Origin: Salminus brasiliensis
Lineage: Eukaryota; Chordata; Actinopteri; Characiformes; Bryconidae
Direction of reading: 5' to 3'
DNA length: 64,000 nucleotides
NCBI RefSeq assembly: GCF_030463535.1
Contig: NC_132901.1
Coordinates: 6,915,364 to 6,979,363 of the forward strand
This document shows positions 1-21,789 of the stretch, one piece after another. How positions within the stretch are numbered: position 1 is the stretch's first letter; every line of letters starts with the position of its first letter. The position numbers were made by a program, and so were the translations under genes. Under the pieces are notes generated by a model, which saw only the letters and a program-made list of their open reading frames with translations, had not been told where the DNA came from and did no database searches.

Positions 1-1931
1 CAGTATAGTACAAGTCAAATCTTCAAACAAAGAATTCACTCTCTAGTGAAGTAAAAAGTACACAACCATTACATTTTTCTACTGAGACTTTATCAAGTCC
101 TAAACCTCATTGTATACTTTAGTGCCAAATTTGCTGTGTTTTATTGGCCTGTTTATTTTTGTTTTTACCAAAGATGAGATTTGGCTGATATTTCAGTGAA
201 AGCCAAAGGCTGTTTCTTGTTCTTTGTAATAAAGCACAACTTGCAGGCTTATGTGTGTCTTTGTTGTTTTCATTCTCAGTAAACAAATAGACTGATGAAG
301 CTGTTATTTCCCCAGCAAGGTCTTTTTGTGAGTTTAAGTTTGTAATAGTTGTAGTTGGTGGGTGGTATATTGTCTATTGTCTATAAATGTAATAGTTTAG
401 TCCCCCCTTTAACAGTTCATTGTAGGATATAGTCAAAAAGGAAATTCACTTATTTGCTAGATGTAAACAAAGTTATTCAGAGTAGTTGTGAAAGATGTGA
501 AATGGTGCATTGTAGAGAAACTTTTAGACTCAGATTTCTTTGTGGAGGTGGTAAGAACCAAGGGTCGCGATGAGTTCAAAAGGTCTACATAAAAAACAGT
601 AATTTTGCATTGTAAATGATGTCTAAATATTTATTTTTCTATTAAAACGAAAATTAATGTAAAAACAAGACTAGCTAGCAAATAAATGTGTAGGAACTAC
701 TTTCCTTCCGGCCTCTGCTTTCCATAAACAATCACACACGAATGCTAGCTAAGTGATTGAATTATTTCACTCCGCATAACAAGTAGGTGTACATGGCAGT
801 TTATTTCATGCAAATGTAAAGGATTTTAAATGTCTCTTTTTGCTATTTCGCGTGTAGAAACCACACCAGGTTGTGTACCATTGAAGTAAACGTCTGAATT
901 GATGTCGGGAATTAGCTTTAGTATTACAAAATCGACCAATTTATCCAGTTGACCAGCATATGGTTTATAGAGGCAGGTTAGCCAGCTTTTTTGGCGCTTC
1001 AGACCTTGTAAAATCAGATCCAATCTTAAAAAAGCTGGTCAGTCGGGCGTTTATTTAATAGTCCTTCTTTTGTTAGAGTGCGTTTTAGATGTTTTCTCGC
1101 GTCTGCTTACGTGATCTAGCTACGTAAGCTGCCATTGCCAAGCACTCATTTTACACCGAAAGCAGCCTGGCATCTCTTTCTGCTTCTCTCACTGGGATTT
1201 GACTGTCACTTAATCTTCGCGTTTGTAAAACATTTTCTGTTAGCCCCTCCCTCTACCGAGGATGCTCGTCTAGGGCTGAAGTGAATCTCAGCGGAAGAAA
1301 ATATTAAGGACTCAAAACCGCGTCCTGTTTATCACATCAACAGGCATCCATTTTTTTTGCTTCACTCCTTCAATGTTCTTCATTTCCTCTGTTAATCGTT
1401 TGTAATATAGGACATACCAATAAATTTGGGACCATATCTTGGGGGGAAAATGGGAGAGTCGCGGAAGAGCACGGTAAGGTTTTTTTGTTGTTGTTGTTGG
1501 GGGTTTTTTTCCGAATAATGGGGACCACGACATGCTATTTCGCAGAAAAGCTAGCTACGCACACAAACGCGATTATTTGACTGAAAGGGAACATTAATGG
1601 TTGTCCTTCTGCTCGTACGTTATTTCTGAGCGCATTTGCTATGTCTTAAATGGGGGCTGTAGTTGGGTGGTCGCATATGAAACGATGTGAAAATCTCTAC
1701 GTTATATCCATAAATGAAGCCCAGTACTATATTGACTCCCAGCTTAATGAGCATCACCAACAAGAACAACAATTAAAACAGCACGTCGGTGTCAGCCTTT
1801 AGGCAGTTGGACCTCGGCTCTTTCATTGTTGTGTAATTCTTAATGAAATTACCAAGGAAAGAGTTTTTTTTCTTAGTTCTATTTTAGTCCTTCTCGCAAG
1901 ATCGACTCATTTCCCCCTCTTTGTCTTGTAG
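1..1931. other. Non-coding region upstream of gpr75, with promoter and 5' UTR
   Basis: No convincing coding exon is seen. The short open frames here have no recognisable domain. A pyrimidine-rich tract followed by TTGTAG ends at 1931 and looks like a strong splice acceptor. This suggests that gpr75 has one or more upstream non-coding exons and an intron in this stretch, as in mammals where the coding region lies in the last exon. The transcription start cannot be fixed from sequence; the locally CpG-richer part is roughly 1080-1330. Positions 1-700 could include the 3' UTR of a neighbour outside the window, but nothing proves it. Confidence 0.45.
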
Positions 1932-2023
1932 CACTCCAAGAGAACAAGCAGCTCAACACACTGGACCTCACCGGACACTGCACGACAGACCAACTAGTAA
2001 GACTGTTATCCAGGCCTGTCTTC

Positions 2024-3685
2024 ATGTGTACCATGAACAGCACTGCCTGGCCCTTGGACTTGGCTGATACCACAAGACGTCGGGTCTTTAATGACACCTC
2101 AGGGCAGGGTCCAGCCCCCAGCGGCTGGGCTTTGATCCACACAGCCACGCTGGCCTCCTGCTCTCTGCTTCTCATCCTCATCTTCTGCCTGGGCTCCTAC
2201 GGCAACCTGGTAGTGTTCCTGTCATTCTTCGACCCCGCCTTCCGCAAGTTCCGCACCAACTTTGACTTTATGATCCTCAACCTGTCCTTCTGTGACCTGT
2301 TTATCTGCTGCGTCACCGCACCCATGTTCGCGCTTGTGCTCTTCCTGGACGCAGGGGACGACAGTGGCAGCATTTCTAAAAGTTTTTGCTTTGCCTTCCA
2401 CCTAACCAGCTCAGGTTTCATCATCATGTCCTTGGAGACAGTGGCCGTGATTGCCCTGCATCGGTTGCGCATGGTACTGGGCCAACAGCCAAACCACACC
2501 GCCTCCTTCCCTTGCACTTTGGCCATAACCGCTCTGCTGTGGACCTCTAGCTTCACACTGTCAGCTTTGGTCACCTTGCGAGCCTACCCCAGGACCCCCG
2601 GTCCCTGCCTGCCTCACTTTGGCCTCACAGGGAACCAAGCCAAGGTGGTATTGTATGTGTACCTCGCAGATTTTGCCTTCTGTGTGGGTGTGGTGTCCAT
2701 CTCATACTTGATGATTGCACAAGCACTGCGTAAGAATGCCCAGGTACGAAAGTGCCCCATCATCACGGTGGATGCCACACGCCCACAGGGTCCCCCACCA
2801 CCCTTCATTGTTGCTGGTTTTGAGAGCATGCAGTGTGCCGTTCAGGTGCCCTCTCTTTACCGCAACCAGACCTACAACAAGCTCCAGCATGTGCAGACAC
2901 ATCCATTTGCAAAAAGAAACAGTGGCGCCTTGGTACCGGGGGCTGCTGCAGGAGCCACCTGCTGCCAAATAGTGTCCACGGTCAATCTGGCCACAGCAAA
3001 GGATTCCAAGGCTGTGGTGACTTGTGTGGTCATAGTCATCTCCGTGCTGTTTTGTTGCTTACCCATGGGTGTGTCTCTGGCACAGGACGTCCTGTCACAG
3101 GAAAGTGGCTTCGTCCACTACCAGTTTGAGCTTTGTGGGTTTGCCCTCATCTTCCTCAAGTCAGGCATAAATCCATTTGTTTACTCTCGGAACAGCGCAG
3201 GTCTGCGGCGCAGGGTGCTCTGCTGCCTCCAGTGGCTGGCACTTTGTTTTCTCTGCTGCAAGCATAAGACCCGGCTTCACGCCATGGGCAAGGGAAGCCT
3301 GGAGGTCAACCGCAATAAGTCGTCACACCATGAGACTAACTCTGCTTACGTGCTTTCGCCTAAGCCACAGAGAAGACTGGTGGACCAGGCCTGTGGGCCC
3401 AGCCACTCCCGTGACAGCCTGCCTAGTCCGCACGTCATGACCGGACGAAAGCTCCGACCTCCAAGCACCTCCACGCCTATCAATACCCGCATAGAGCCCT
3501 ATTATAGTATTTACAACAGCAGCCCATCAGCTGGGCCCAGTTCCCCTAGCAGTCTGCAACCAGTCAACTCTCAGACCACTGCCTTTGCCAAAAGCTACGT
3601 AGCCATGCACTACCACACCCACCAGGAGGCACTGCAAGACTTTGACAGCACATCTGCCCATCAAATTCCCATCCCCTCAGTGTAA
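2024..3685 (+). CDS. gpr75: Probable G-protein coupled receptor 75
   Basis: This is a 553-codon, intronless coding region for a class A seven-transmembrane receptor, recognised as GPR75 (human protein about 540 aa). TM1 has the GN motif near residue 58 (GSYGN). TM2 carries LSFCD. The extracellular Cys before TM3 is in KSFCF. The TM3 DRY motif is replaced by HRL, which is typical of GPR75, and TM7 has NPFVY. Intracellular loop 3 is long (KNAQVRKCP region). The tail contains the conserved segments [11 protein letters not shown] and [17 protein letters not shown] and ends in PSV. Human GPR75 begins MNST, which matches the ATG at 2033; its context is better than that of the ATG at 2024, so the protein may be 550 aa. 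Family knowledge: a plasma-membrane receptor reported to respond to 20-HETE and CCL5 and linked to body weight. It is convergent with erlec1. Confidence 0.95.
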   Translation: MCTMNSTAWPLDLADTTRRRVFNDTSGQGPAPSGWALIHTATLASCSLLLILIFCLGSYGNLVVFLSFFDPAFRKFRTNFDFMILNLSFCDLFICCVTAPMFALVLFLDAGDDSGSISKSFCFAFHLTSSGFIIMSLETVAVIALHRLRMVLGQQPNHTASFPCTLAITALLWTSSFTLSALVTLRAYPRTPGPCLPHFGLTGNQAKVVLYVYLADFAFCVGVVSISYLMIAQALRKNAQVRKCPIITVDATRPQGPPPPFIVAGFESMQCAVQVPSLYRNQTYNKLQHVQTHPFAKRNSGALVPGAAAGATCCQIVSTVNLATAKDSKAVVTCVVIVISVLFCCLPMGVSLAQDVLSQESGFVHYQFELCGFALIFLKSGINPFVYSRNSAGLRRRVLCCLQWLALCFLCCKHKTRLHAMGKGSLEVNRNKSSHHETNSAYVLSPKPQRRLVDQACGPSHSRDSLPSPHVMTGRKLRPPSTSTPINTRIEPYYSIYNSSPSAGPSSPSSLQPVNSQTTAFAKSYVAMHYHTHQEALQDFDSTSAHQIPIPSV

Positions 3686-4760
3686 GGCCTGGTTATGAGA
3701 GCACTAGGATGTTGCAAATGTGCTTGCTTACAATGTGTATAAGGGAGCATTTCAGTATTTGCTTGTGGTTTACTAGTGATTTTTTTAAGAGACTGTGCAT
3801 TATAGCTTGTTAAAAAAGAAGCTAAAAGTAAATAATAATTCAAACTAAGAGTAATTGTTTCAAGTGTTATTGATGTCTTGACTGACGGATATTCTATTTT
3901 TACACTGACATGACATTTTTTCATAATGTATGATTTTGTGTCTATTCTTTACTAAAGGAAAGTTTGAATATTTTTTCCTGTACATTTTTCTCCAAGTTCA
4001 CAAAGTACTCTCTATAAAAAGTGTCACAAGCGGTTGTTTGAGCAGTGGCATAGTAGAAACACTTTGGTTCCTTCCAACTTCACAGTAATCTATCTCAGTT
4101 GCAAAAATCAAGCCTGGTACATTCTTTAGGAAGTGTATGTTGGTGTTTTAAAATACTTATTTAGAGAAAGAAACTTCCACAGGGCATAGAACTGGTTTCA
4201 GGTTACAAATGAAAAAGTGCAATTCTACAATTATTGTGTGAATTATGAAAAATGGGTTTTAACAGATTCACTGAAAATGATTCACAAAAGTAAAACAACA
4301 CGGCATTATTTACATACTGTGATAGCTCATACTCAGTATTATTTGGTCAGCTGTGTTCTTTGAGAGGGTAAAGGCTTAACGTAACAGAGCAGTCTCATGC
4401 AAGTTAAACAATTACACAATGTTTTCTTCTGTTTTTAACCAGAAGAAAACATACCTTTGAAGTCATATGTTGGCACTGCATATTACTCTTGTGACAGATT
4501 AATGATGTCACCACAATATTTTTAGCTTTTGGTAGCCATTTTGATCATTTTATGTAAAATACTTTTTTGAGAGGTATGGGAGTATAGCACTACTGAACAA
4601 GCAGTATATATATATATGTTTCTATAACTAAGTCTGTTGCCTCATTCTGTGCCTTGTGGAAGTGTATAAAAGGCAATAATTCTTAATGTTTCAGCATGCA
4701 AAAGAAAACTGGAGAAAAATGTAATTTTGAGGAAAATAAAACTTTGGACTTTTCCTTTAA
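3686..4760 (+). other. gpr75 3' UTR (candidate)
   Basis: The sequence after the gpr75 stop is AT-rich and has no open frame. AATAAA at 4735-4740 is the first convincing polyadenylation signal and would give a 3' UTR of about 1.05 kb. A perfect 11-bp inverted repeat with an 8-nt loop (4421-4450) lies inside it. A short TA run occurs near 4604-4618. Confidence 0.5.
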
Positions 4761-5840
4761 TATAATGTATTTGTGAAAGTGTTCTACATTTTATATCCTA
4801 TTAAATGTTTTGCAAGTGGATTTTCTTGTGTTGACCTTAAGAGAAGCAAGGGAAGGGTGGAGAATGATGAAACCTCTTTCTGAGTGGTGTTTAAATCTGG
4901 TTCCCATCACCATACCATAGTGAATAGTTTCACATCATATCAGAACAACTATACAGGAATTTGGTGGAATGGTCCTTCCAAAAGCACAAATTTTACAAAC
5001 ATATTTCAAACCCCTAACTGCAAGGTTGGTGTGCTTGATGGGAGGAGTGTAATGCATTTGAGTCCTTCTGTGCCATTGTGACCTGAATGAAGGTTAACTA
5101 CAAAACTGGCATACAGTTTTGTAAAGATAAAAAAATACAATTCGTGAAGGTAAAATATGTCTAATACTCAACCAGTCTAGGTCCTACAGTACTGCCTTCC
5201 TAAAATGTTTAGTCCCATCTAATTCAGCTGTTTTAAGAGGGGAAAATCAGAAATATTGTGAAAGCTGTAACTAAGGTAAGAAAAGGTAAATCATTATATA
5301 GGTTAACTGTGGCACAGCCTACAGACCACTCTCCTTTGGGGCCCATGGGGCACCACTGTTATGCTGTTGGAAGGCACACAATGTGCAAGAACTCCATTTT
5401 CCGTACACCTTCACTACGGCGGATCTAGGACAACCACAAAGTTAGCACCTTATCATGATGTCCTCAGCAGAATTAGTTCCAAATCAGTAGTGGTCATAAT
5501 ATTCTGATGGGATTTTGTAAATCTGAAGCAAGTATGTCTAAACACTTTATATGACAGAGTAACAAAAGGTAACACAAATGGCCTGAGCAAAAGAGAACAA
5601 GCATGACTTAAAACAAAACTAAAAGGATTAAGACAAGTATACAAAACAAAACAAAAAAAACAGCAAAAATAAATTGTCAGTGGGAAATGGAGTTTAATTT
5701 GTAGGTCCATGTAAGAAGCTGGAGACGAACTGCAGGCTGTCCAGCGAGACAGTGGAGTTTGTCACCGACTTAGAAACAAGCTGCTTGTTGAGAAACTAGG
5801 AAATGCTAACATTTAAAAAAAAAAAAAAAAGGTACACTAT
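4761..5840. other. Intergenic gap between convergent gpr75 and erlec1
   Basis: I see no gene and no clear repeat here apart from short A-rich tracts around 5640-5660 and 5810-5830. The open frames present are short, low in complexity and show no family resemblance. Confidence 0.5.
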
Positions 5841-5855
5841 ACTTATGTTACCTAC

Positions 5856-6685
5856 TTTATTTACTAAACTGTCATATAAAAGCAATAAAACATGCTGTTA
5901 TTTCACAATAACACACTCCCTCTCGCATTCTATTGCTTTAATATTATATACACTACATATCATGTATATGCATTACCAAATGCTGCAATCATTTAAAAAA
6001 AAAAAAAAAAAAAAAAAACACACACACACCCACACAATGGAATATGCTTGCTTCATTCGCCTGATCATCCTTGCCTTACTTCAGTGTTTCAGTAGTATAC
6101 CTATACATTTGCAGGTCAACTTTGCCAGTTTGCAAAAAGGTTTCACAAAACCCAGCGTGTGCAGCTACTATGCAAGTTAAATTTTCCAAGTGCAAAGTGC
6201 TAACAGCAAGCATGTAATTGACAAAACATGAGGTGAAATAAATTAATTAAAACATAACACCCCCCCCAACATATTACTATTATTACCATTCAACTAAGAA
6301 ACAACCGATTCAATTAAATATACAAAGACAGCTGCAGTGTCAATCATTACCATGCCAAAATAAGTATTTAAAAAAAAAAAAAGCTGAAACATAAGATCAT
6401 CCAGTAAGTGAGGGTAATTTTCTCATATTTTCAGTCATATAATGACTGCAAACCACATTTCTAGAATGAAAGTACTTCCCACAATGCACATTCTGTTGCA
6501 TAGCATTAAGTGTTCATCCACAGCTCAAAACAAGTCTTCAGTGTTCTTAAAGGGAGTGTGAGGAGTTTGCAGTTTGAGGTACTTATTGTCTTTTAAAAGA
6601 AACATTTCCCCCCTCAGAAATTAAACTCACTCAAAGTAAAATATGCTTCTTTTGCGAACACTTCATTCTTTTTGTTTAGTTTTTT
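5856..6685 (-). other. erlec1 3' UTR (candidate)
   Basis: The region downstream of the erlec1 stop on the minus strand. An AATAAA on the minus strand at 5861-5856 could end the transcript. It contains a long A-run plus CA tract (5994-6028) and no supported coding sequence. Confidence 0.35.
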
Positions 6686-16204
<9,519 letters not shown>

Positions 16205-16359
16205 CGCCTCAACCAGCCACTAGCTAGCTACCTGTTTGGCTACAGCGTCATGAGCCGAAGAACGACAAACCAGAATAGAATAACTGTTTATCACTGTCCT
16301 CTTAGAGGCCTATCTTATACACTGCTCAACATTACTAACAGGAATTGCATATACAGCTT

Positions 16360-16367
16360 GCCACGTC
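16360..16367 (-). promoter_or_regulatory. XBP1/UPRE-type element in erlec1 promoter
   Basis: GCCACGTC on the plus strand (GACGTGGC toward erlec1) lies about 156 bp upstream of the erlec1 start codon. It matches the core bound by XBP1 and ATF6 at unfolded-protein-response promoters. ERLEC1 acts in ER-associated degradation, so UPR control would make sense, but this is inferred from the motif alone. Confidence 0.5.
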
Positions 16368-16390
16368 CATGTCCGGTATAGACTCTGAGA

Positions 16391-16400
16391 TCTCGCGAGA
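16391..16400. promoter_or_regulatory. TCTCGCGAGA element (BANP-type) in erlec1 promoter
   Basis: A perfect copy of the palindromic TCTCGCGAGA element, embedded in a longer palindrome AGATCTCGCGAGATCT (16388-16403), about 190 bp upstream of the erlec1 ATG. This element is known in vertebrate CpG-rich promoters and is bound by BANP when unmethylated. A reverse CCAAT box lies further upstream at 16426-16430. Together these mark the likely erlec1 core promoter. Confidence 0.65.
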
Positions 16401-17227
16401 TCTTAATTACCTTTTGTCATTAAGGATTGGAGTCCTAAAATGTGGGAGACTCATTTCAGAATAATAAATAAGATGTAGCCTGTACCCGTGTTTCTTGAAA
16501 GAAGATTTAAATTTGATTTATGTGTAAGCTGTGTCTTTGTAAGTTTAAATCTTTGTAAATTTAAACCTGAAGCATTTGTTCTTTTCGTGTAAATATACAC
16601 AAAGGGTTTGGTCAGACACTAGAAACTGGTTTAAACATAACCTTCCTTCTTTTGATGTTGATGCCATTTTATTTTATTACTTAAGTCATAAAAACGTTAA
16701 GTCCAGCCTTCTCTGATGCCATAAATGTGGTCATACTTTTACCAAAATACCACATTCGCTGCAATAAGTGGATGGAAAATAAGCCCTCTTTATTCTGTTT
16801 TATGAATTAATTAAATTACTAATTGAAATACTATTCTTCATTCAGTAGATTAAAAAACTGTTGCATCATCCCACACCAGATCTCTAAAAACGTACTGTTT
16901 TGTATGGCTTTGTTCCTTTTTCTGTTTTTTGATTGATTGTTTGTTTGTTTGTTATTTGTGTATTTATTTAAAACGTCCTCATCGACTATTTGTATATTGT
17001 TTTGTACTTTATGTTGTTCAAAGTTTGAGTGGAAACTAGCTTTCTGTCAGGCATAGACAGGAGGACGTCAGGAGAAAAACAAATGGAGAGTGAAGTAGCC
17101 CGAAGCTAGAGTAATAAGCTAAGCGACGCCTCTGCTAACAGTGTGTCTTAAGCTGAATAAAAAGTGAAACCAAGGCGAATCATCCAACACCAGTACCTGA
17201 ATGCAATCAAATTCTTACAACAATGTA

Positions 17228-17304
17228 TTTTGCTTTCTATTCTTCTGAGACTCGTATAGATGTTTATCTACTATAAACGAGTTCCAGAAGAATAGAAAGC
17301 AAAA
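17228..17304. other. 77-nt near-perfect hairpin (inverted repeat)
   Basis: Two 28-nt arms (17228-17255 and 17277-17304) are complementary except for a two-base difference; the outer 20 bp (TTTTGCTTTCTATTCTTCTG and its complement) pair perfectly. The loop is about 21 nt, and its ends GATG...CTAC can pair weakly. Size and shape suit a microRNA-like precursor or a small palindromic transposon relic. I recognise no known mature miRNA in it. Confidence 0.7.
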
Positions 17305-20220
17305 TGGCACAAACTCTTAATACTTCTGGACATAGTGTGTGTTTACAAACAGTACATTCCATAATTACTATCTTACAGGCAGCCCTATATACATGATATA
17401 TACAAGACACTCTCTTTAGCTATGGGCAACACTGGACAGAGCACTGTGAGGTGAAAAAGTGAGCCTGTCAACACCTTGCCACCTTACCCTTGCCACGTTG
17501 AAGGTTAATACTGCCACCCTGCCCACGTCGACAGATGAGGCTGCCCAGATTACAGTTTTGAGAACAGTGACTGTGAGAAATTACTTCAAATATGTATGTA
17601 TTTTGTTTATTACAGCCAGAGAAGACATCCACCTTTGGGATGGAGTGCATCCTGATGAAGTCAAGCGCACCTGATTGAACCCAGTAATTAACAAGCTTAT
17701 GTAGTGAGTTAGAGCATGGAGTTCCCAGGTTTGACTTTGGGATCCCCTGATGCAATGTGTGTGCTACTGGTTTCTCTCTTTCTTTTTAATTCTTCTTTAT
17801 TTGGTGTTTTCTCAAATTCGTCGGAACCTGCTGTGATTCTACGATAAGGAACTACAACCAATTGGTGTCAGGACAATAAGCACAGACCAGAATAATATCT
17901 GTAAAGGAGACTTAACGTGTGAATAACACATTCTAACTGTAGGGGGAGCCCAGTAGTAAGAAATACCAGTTCTCCATAATTCTGCTCTAGTGCAGTTTGC
18001 CAGTGCTGACAGCGGACCAGAAGTATGTCTGTGCCAGAAATGTTCCACATATGCATGCTATATAGGTGTACTTTGTAGATTTACAATTATTGACTGTAGC
18101 TCATCTGTTGTTGCAACATTGTATCAGCACCATACTTAATCCAGTGTTTCAGCTAACATGGTCATTTTGAACTTCTCTGGAATTTCTGTTTAGGTGTGTT
18201 TATGTGTGTAAACAGGATATGAGTTTTCCTTTGTGGACAGTAAGGAAGAGGAATGTTACTTTAATTAGTTAATTATACATTATTGATGCGTGTGTATGGT
18301 TAAGGTTAGTTATGTATTGTTGATGTGTCCATGCTAGCCACAGATCATGTTACTTCTCACACACGAGGAAACATACCATCACTTTAACTAAAAGTCATTG
18401 CTTTTGAATGAATATAAAAGGAAAAGAAGGAAGACGTTAAAGCTACCGTTTTAACAAAATAAAGCTGTGACAGAATCTGGCAATGAAAGAAGTTTCTAAA
18501 AGTTTCTAAAGTCCCAAGTTGTATTAGAGGGCTTTAGATTAGAACAAAACAAAAGGGTAGTTTTAGACTGAGCAAATTGTCATTGGCGTACTACAGCAGC
18601 ACTAACGCAATGAGTAATTACCTAAAGAGACCACACAGGCGCTATTCTAGAAAATGGACCGCCAGAAGTATTGTCTAGTCATGTTTAGTAACCATTAATG
18701 GGAAAGATTGTTACAATATGTTGTCCTTTTACACCAGGTTCACACTACACAACTTTTAGAATTGCCAGATCGTTGTACCCTTTACACTACACAACTCGTC
18801 CTGTTGTGTAGTAATCAGGAATCAGGAAGATCAGGAATCTTTTAGTTGTTGTGGTTTGCATGATTGATCAGAAACAGGGTCACAAACATTTTATTTAGAA
18901 ATGATATTTTTCTAATGTGTTTGATTCCACTTATTAAAAGCAAACAACAATTGTGGTGATGTGGATTCCAGTTATTTAAAGATTCTACAGTAGAATCACT
19001 TTATAATACATGTCGCTGCTGTCCAAAGACTGTACTGTCCAAATATATATCTCCATTTTTGTCTGTTTTTAGTTTTCTCCATCATTTGAGCCCTGTAACT
19101 GTTCTATACCCTGTGTAAATAATTCTGGATGAATAGACTAATAGAAATGCTCCAAACTGGTTTGGAATTAAATATTATTACACTGACTGACATTGAAAGT
19201 TAAGATTTGTCCTCCTCCTGTAAAGTAGCTGTTTTGGAGATTTGGATAACGACAATATATACATAGTAGGAGAAACACTGAACTAATATATATAGGTTGT
19301 ATAGATTACCTTTTGGAAATGGCCATTTTATATTGCGTTAAGTTTCACTCTTCTTTAAAATACAATTGACAATCATGGAGATTGTAAATATTATCTGTAA
19401 CATTTTCTCTTATTATTATTGTCAGATTTTCACAGTTTTTGAGCAAGAACTTCAAGACCTTACGGGGTGGTAGACCCTATACCCGCAGTGTGTGCTTTTT
19501 GATGCAATCGAATGATTAGTGTCTGAGCAGTGTCTAAGCAGCAGTCAGGCAAAGTCTGGGCTTTTCGGATCCCATTCAGGGGGCACAAACATTTTCACAG
19601 TATTTTAAAGGTAACAGAAGCATAAAGCCAGTCCAAGGTTTACCACAGACACACTGCTCACACCACACCACACACACAACACACTTTACACATCACACAT
19701 ATGCACACTCCACACTGCACACTGCACAGACACACAAATACACCACCAACTCCACTCACACCCACACAATGCACACACCATATATTCCACACAGCTGTGA
19801 ACAAACCTTCTTTTGTAATCTGTTGTTGCTCCTCTCAAGGTTTTTTTACTCCTGATTTGAAGAAATCATGTCCTTACGTCTGTTAAAAATGCAATGTAAA
19901 TAAATCTTAATTTGTAATTAAGAAGGGATCATGTATGAAACTTTCATTTCTGAGTTCAGCAATGTTTAAAAAAATAATAAAGTCTATTCTAATAATATTG
20001 TCTGTATTTGCATTGAATGACAGACCAGACTGTAACTAGTAGTAGCATACTTACTTCTACATTAATAATAGAGGTCCCAGAAGGAAACCTTGTGGATAGC
20101 TGTATTTGACTTTTGTATATGCAGACACTTAACTGTTTACATTTCCAAACATATAGCTAGTAAGGTGTCATCTGAACCAGAACAAAGCTAAGCCTGTATT
20201 TCCTAAACACATTTTTAAAC

Positions 20221-20640
20221 ATGTTGCGATGCTGGAACTACCCCGAAGGGATAGGGTCTGTAAGCACAACTCGGCTTGACCAGCCATCCTTTAAAGATCT
20301 ACGGAGGACAAGCACCCAGGCTTTTTTTTGTTCTGGCACCGAGGTGGTGAAACGTATTTCCCCTGGGTATTCAAACGGTCACTCGCTGTCTTCAAACATG
20401 GACTGAATAGACCCATCTCTTCTGAGAGTACTTGGGCGAAGTGTAGTGTCGAGTATTGTGGTCTCCTTACTGACTTTTGTACTTAGTTGCATCTAAGCTT
20501 AGAGGTAGAGGTATCTATGTATCTATCTAGGATGCTAGACAAACTGGCTAAGGTTATTTTCTGAGAAATAGTGAAGCACTTGACACTCTGAATAAGAGTG
20601 TCTGCTAAATGCCTTAAATGTTAAGTGTAAGTGAATTTTA
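20221..20640 (+). repeat. Fish dispersed repeat with SINE-like 3' tail
   Basis: The right end reads CACTCTGAATAAGAGTGTCTGC TAAATGCC (split here for length). This is a degenerate form of the very common fish tail in which 'CTCTGGATAAGAGC' precedes 'GTCTGCTAAATGCC'. The upstream part has a small open frame of no known function. The left boundary is uncertain. Confidence 0.5.
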
Positions 20641-21059
20641 TTAATGCTTAAGGGGTGAACACACAACATAAAAATAGTGCAAACAAAAGAAACAAAACGC
20701 AAGATAACTACAATTATTTACAAGGCTGGAAGTTACCCCATTAACAGGTAAGTATATAAAACTGCAAGGCTAGTGGCCTCAACATTAGTGGTCTCCTGTA
20801 CTCTCTTGGCAGCTACTCAGATCGAGCAAAGGAGAACCAGCCTCTAACAGCTCTGCTCCTGAGTCTATAAAGGATAAGCCCCTTAGGCCGAACCTACACA
20901 CGTAATCATAATTACACACATATTAATAACATCACAATATTACAGCTGTTGACCATAATGACTGTTTAATTGCAAACTTTAACATACATTAACAGTGAGC
21001 TAAGGTAGCTGGTAATGATCAGGTGCACAACACCTGTCTAGCAGGATATTGTGTCCAAT

Positions 21060-21465
21060 ACTGCACTGAGATCAAGCAAAATCGACCTTGCCATTTGGTC
21101 TAGCGGCTGGTTCCCCAGCTACCCCTCTTGAGTTATTAGAGCACGGCTCTCCCATTGTTTAGCTTTAGTGTCCCCATGCCCAGGCTCTGCCTGTTGGTTT
21201 AGGTTCGGGTTCCCTCTTTGGTTTTCACCTGTGTAGTCCATTAATGCCTGCTCAGCTCCCGGCTCCTCCCAGTCCCAGTTTTGTTGTGTTCGCCATTTTT
21301 GTTGTCACGTTCTGGTTGTGTTCACGGTTTTGCCCTCTGTTTGCTGCTCACGTTTTGCACCCCTTGTGTTTAAGCTGGTTTTGTTAAATAAACCCTCTTG
21401 CTTTGTATCCATCTTGGTCGGAGTGTTCATCCATCTTGGTCTGGCCTAACACGTCATGACAGCAC
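21060..21465 (+). repeat. LTR-like repeat fragment
   Basis: A C/T-rich, locally GC-richer segment with a polyadenylation-type signal (AAATAAACCC near 21386), ending in an ATCATCT-like direct duplication (CCATCTTGGTC occurs twice, about 21409 and 21432). The composition differs sharply from the AT-rich surroundings and resembles the R/U5 end of a retrotransposon LTR. No TG...CA boundaries or target duplication could be proven. Confidence 0.3.
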
Positions 21466-21789
21466 AAAAAATAATAATTTCAAGCAATACTATTGTTACA
21501 TCCAAACTGTGCAAATGCTTTATAAATGATAGGTAAATAAAAATAACCCATCCAGAGCATAAACAATCTTGAATAATCTTACCAAGATTTTATAATGAAT
21601 TACTAATTACATACCTAAAATAATGTCAAATTAAAATACATAATTAAATACTCCTACATTTCACAGCCAGTTTTTAAATGGTCCAGCTTGAATTTTTCTT
21701 TGTACTGTATTTTCAATAAAAAATAAAATCAGCAAGGCATCATAGTGAAGATGAAATAATTAAGTTACAAGAACTTATTTTGGTACTGT

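Noticed and set aside
826-1023. 65-codon minus-strand open frame upstream of gpr75
   Set aside because: No recognised family and no splice context. Length is within chance for this composition.
1312-1533. 73-codon minus-strand open frame upstream of gpr75
   Set aside because: Low-complexity start, no domain, and it lies in the presumed gpr75 promoter or 5' region.
2197-2574. 125-codon minus-strand open frame within gpr75
   Set aside because: Antisense shadow of the conserved receptor frame; no domain of its own.
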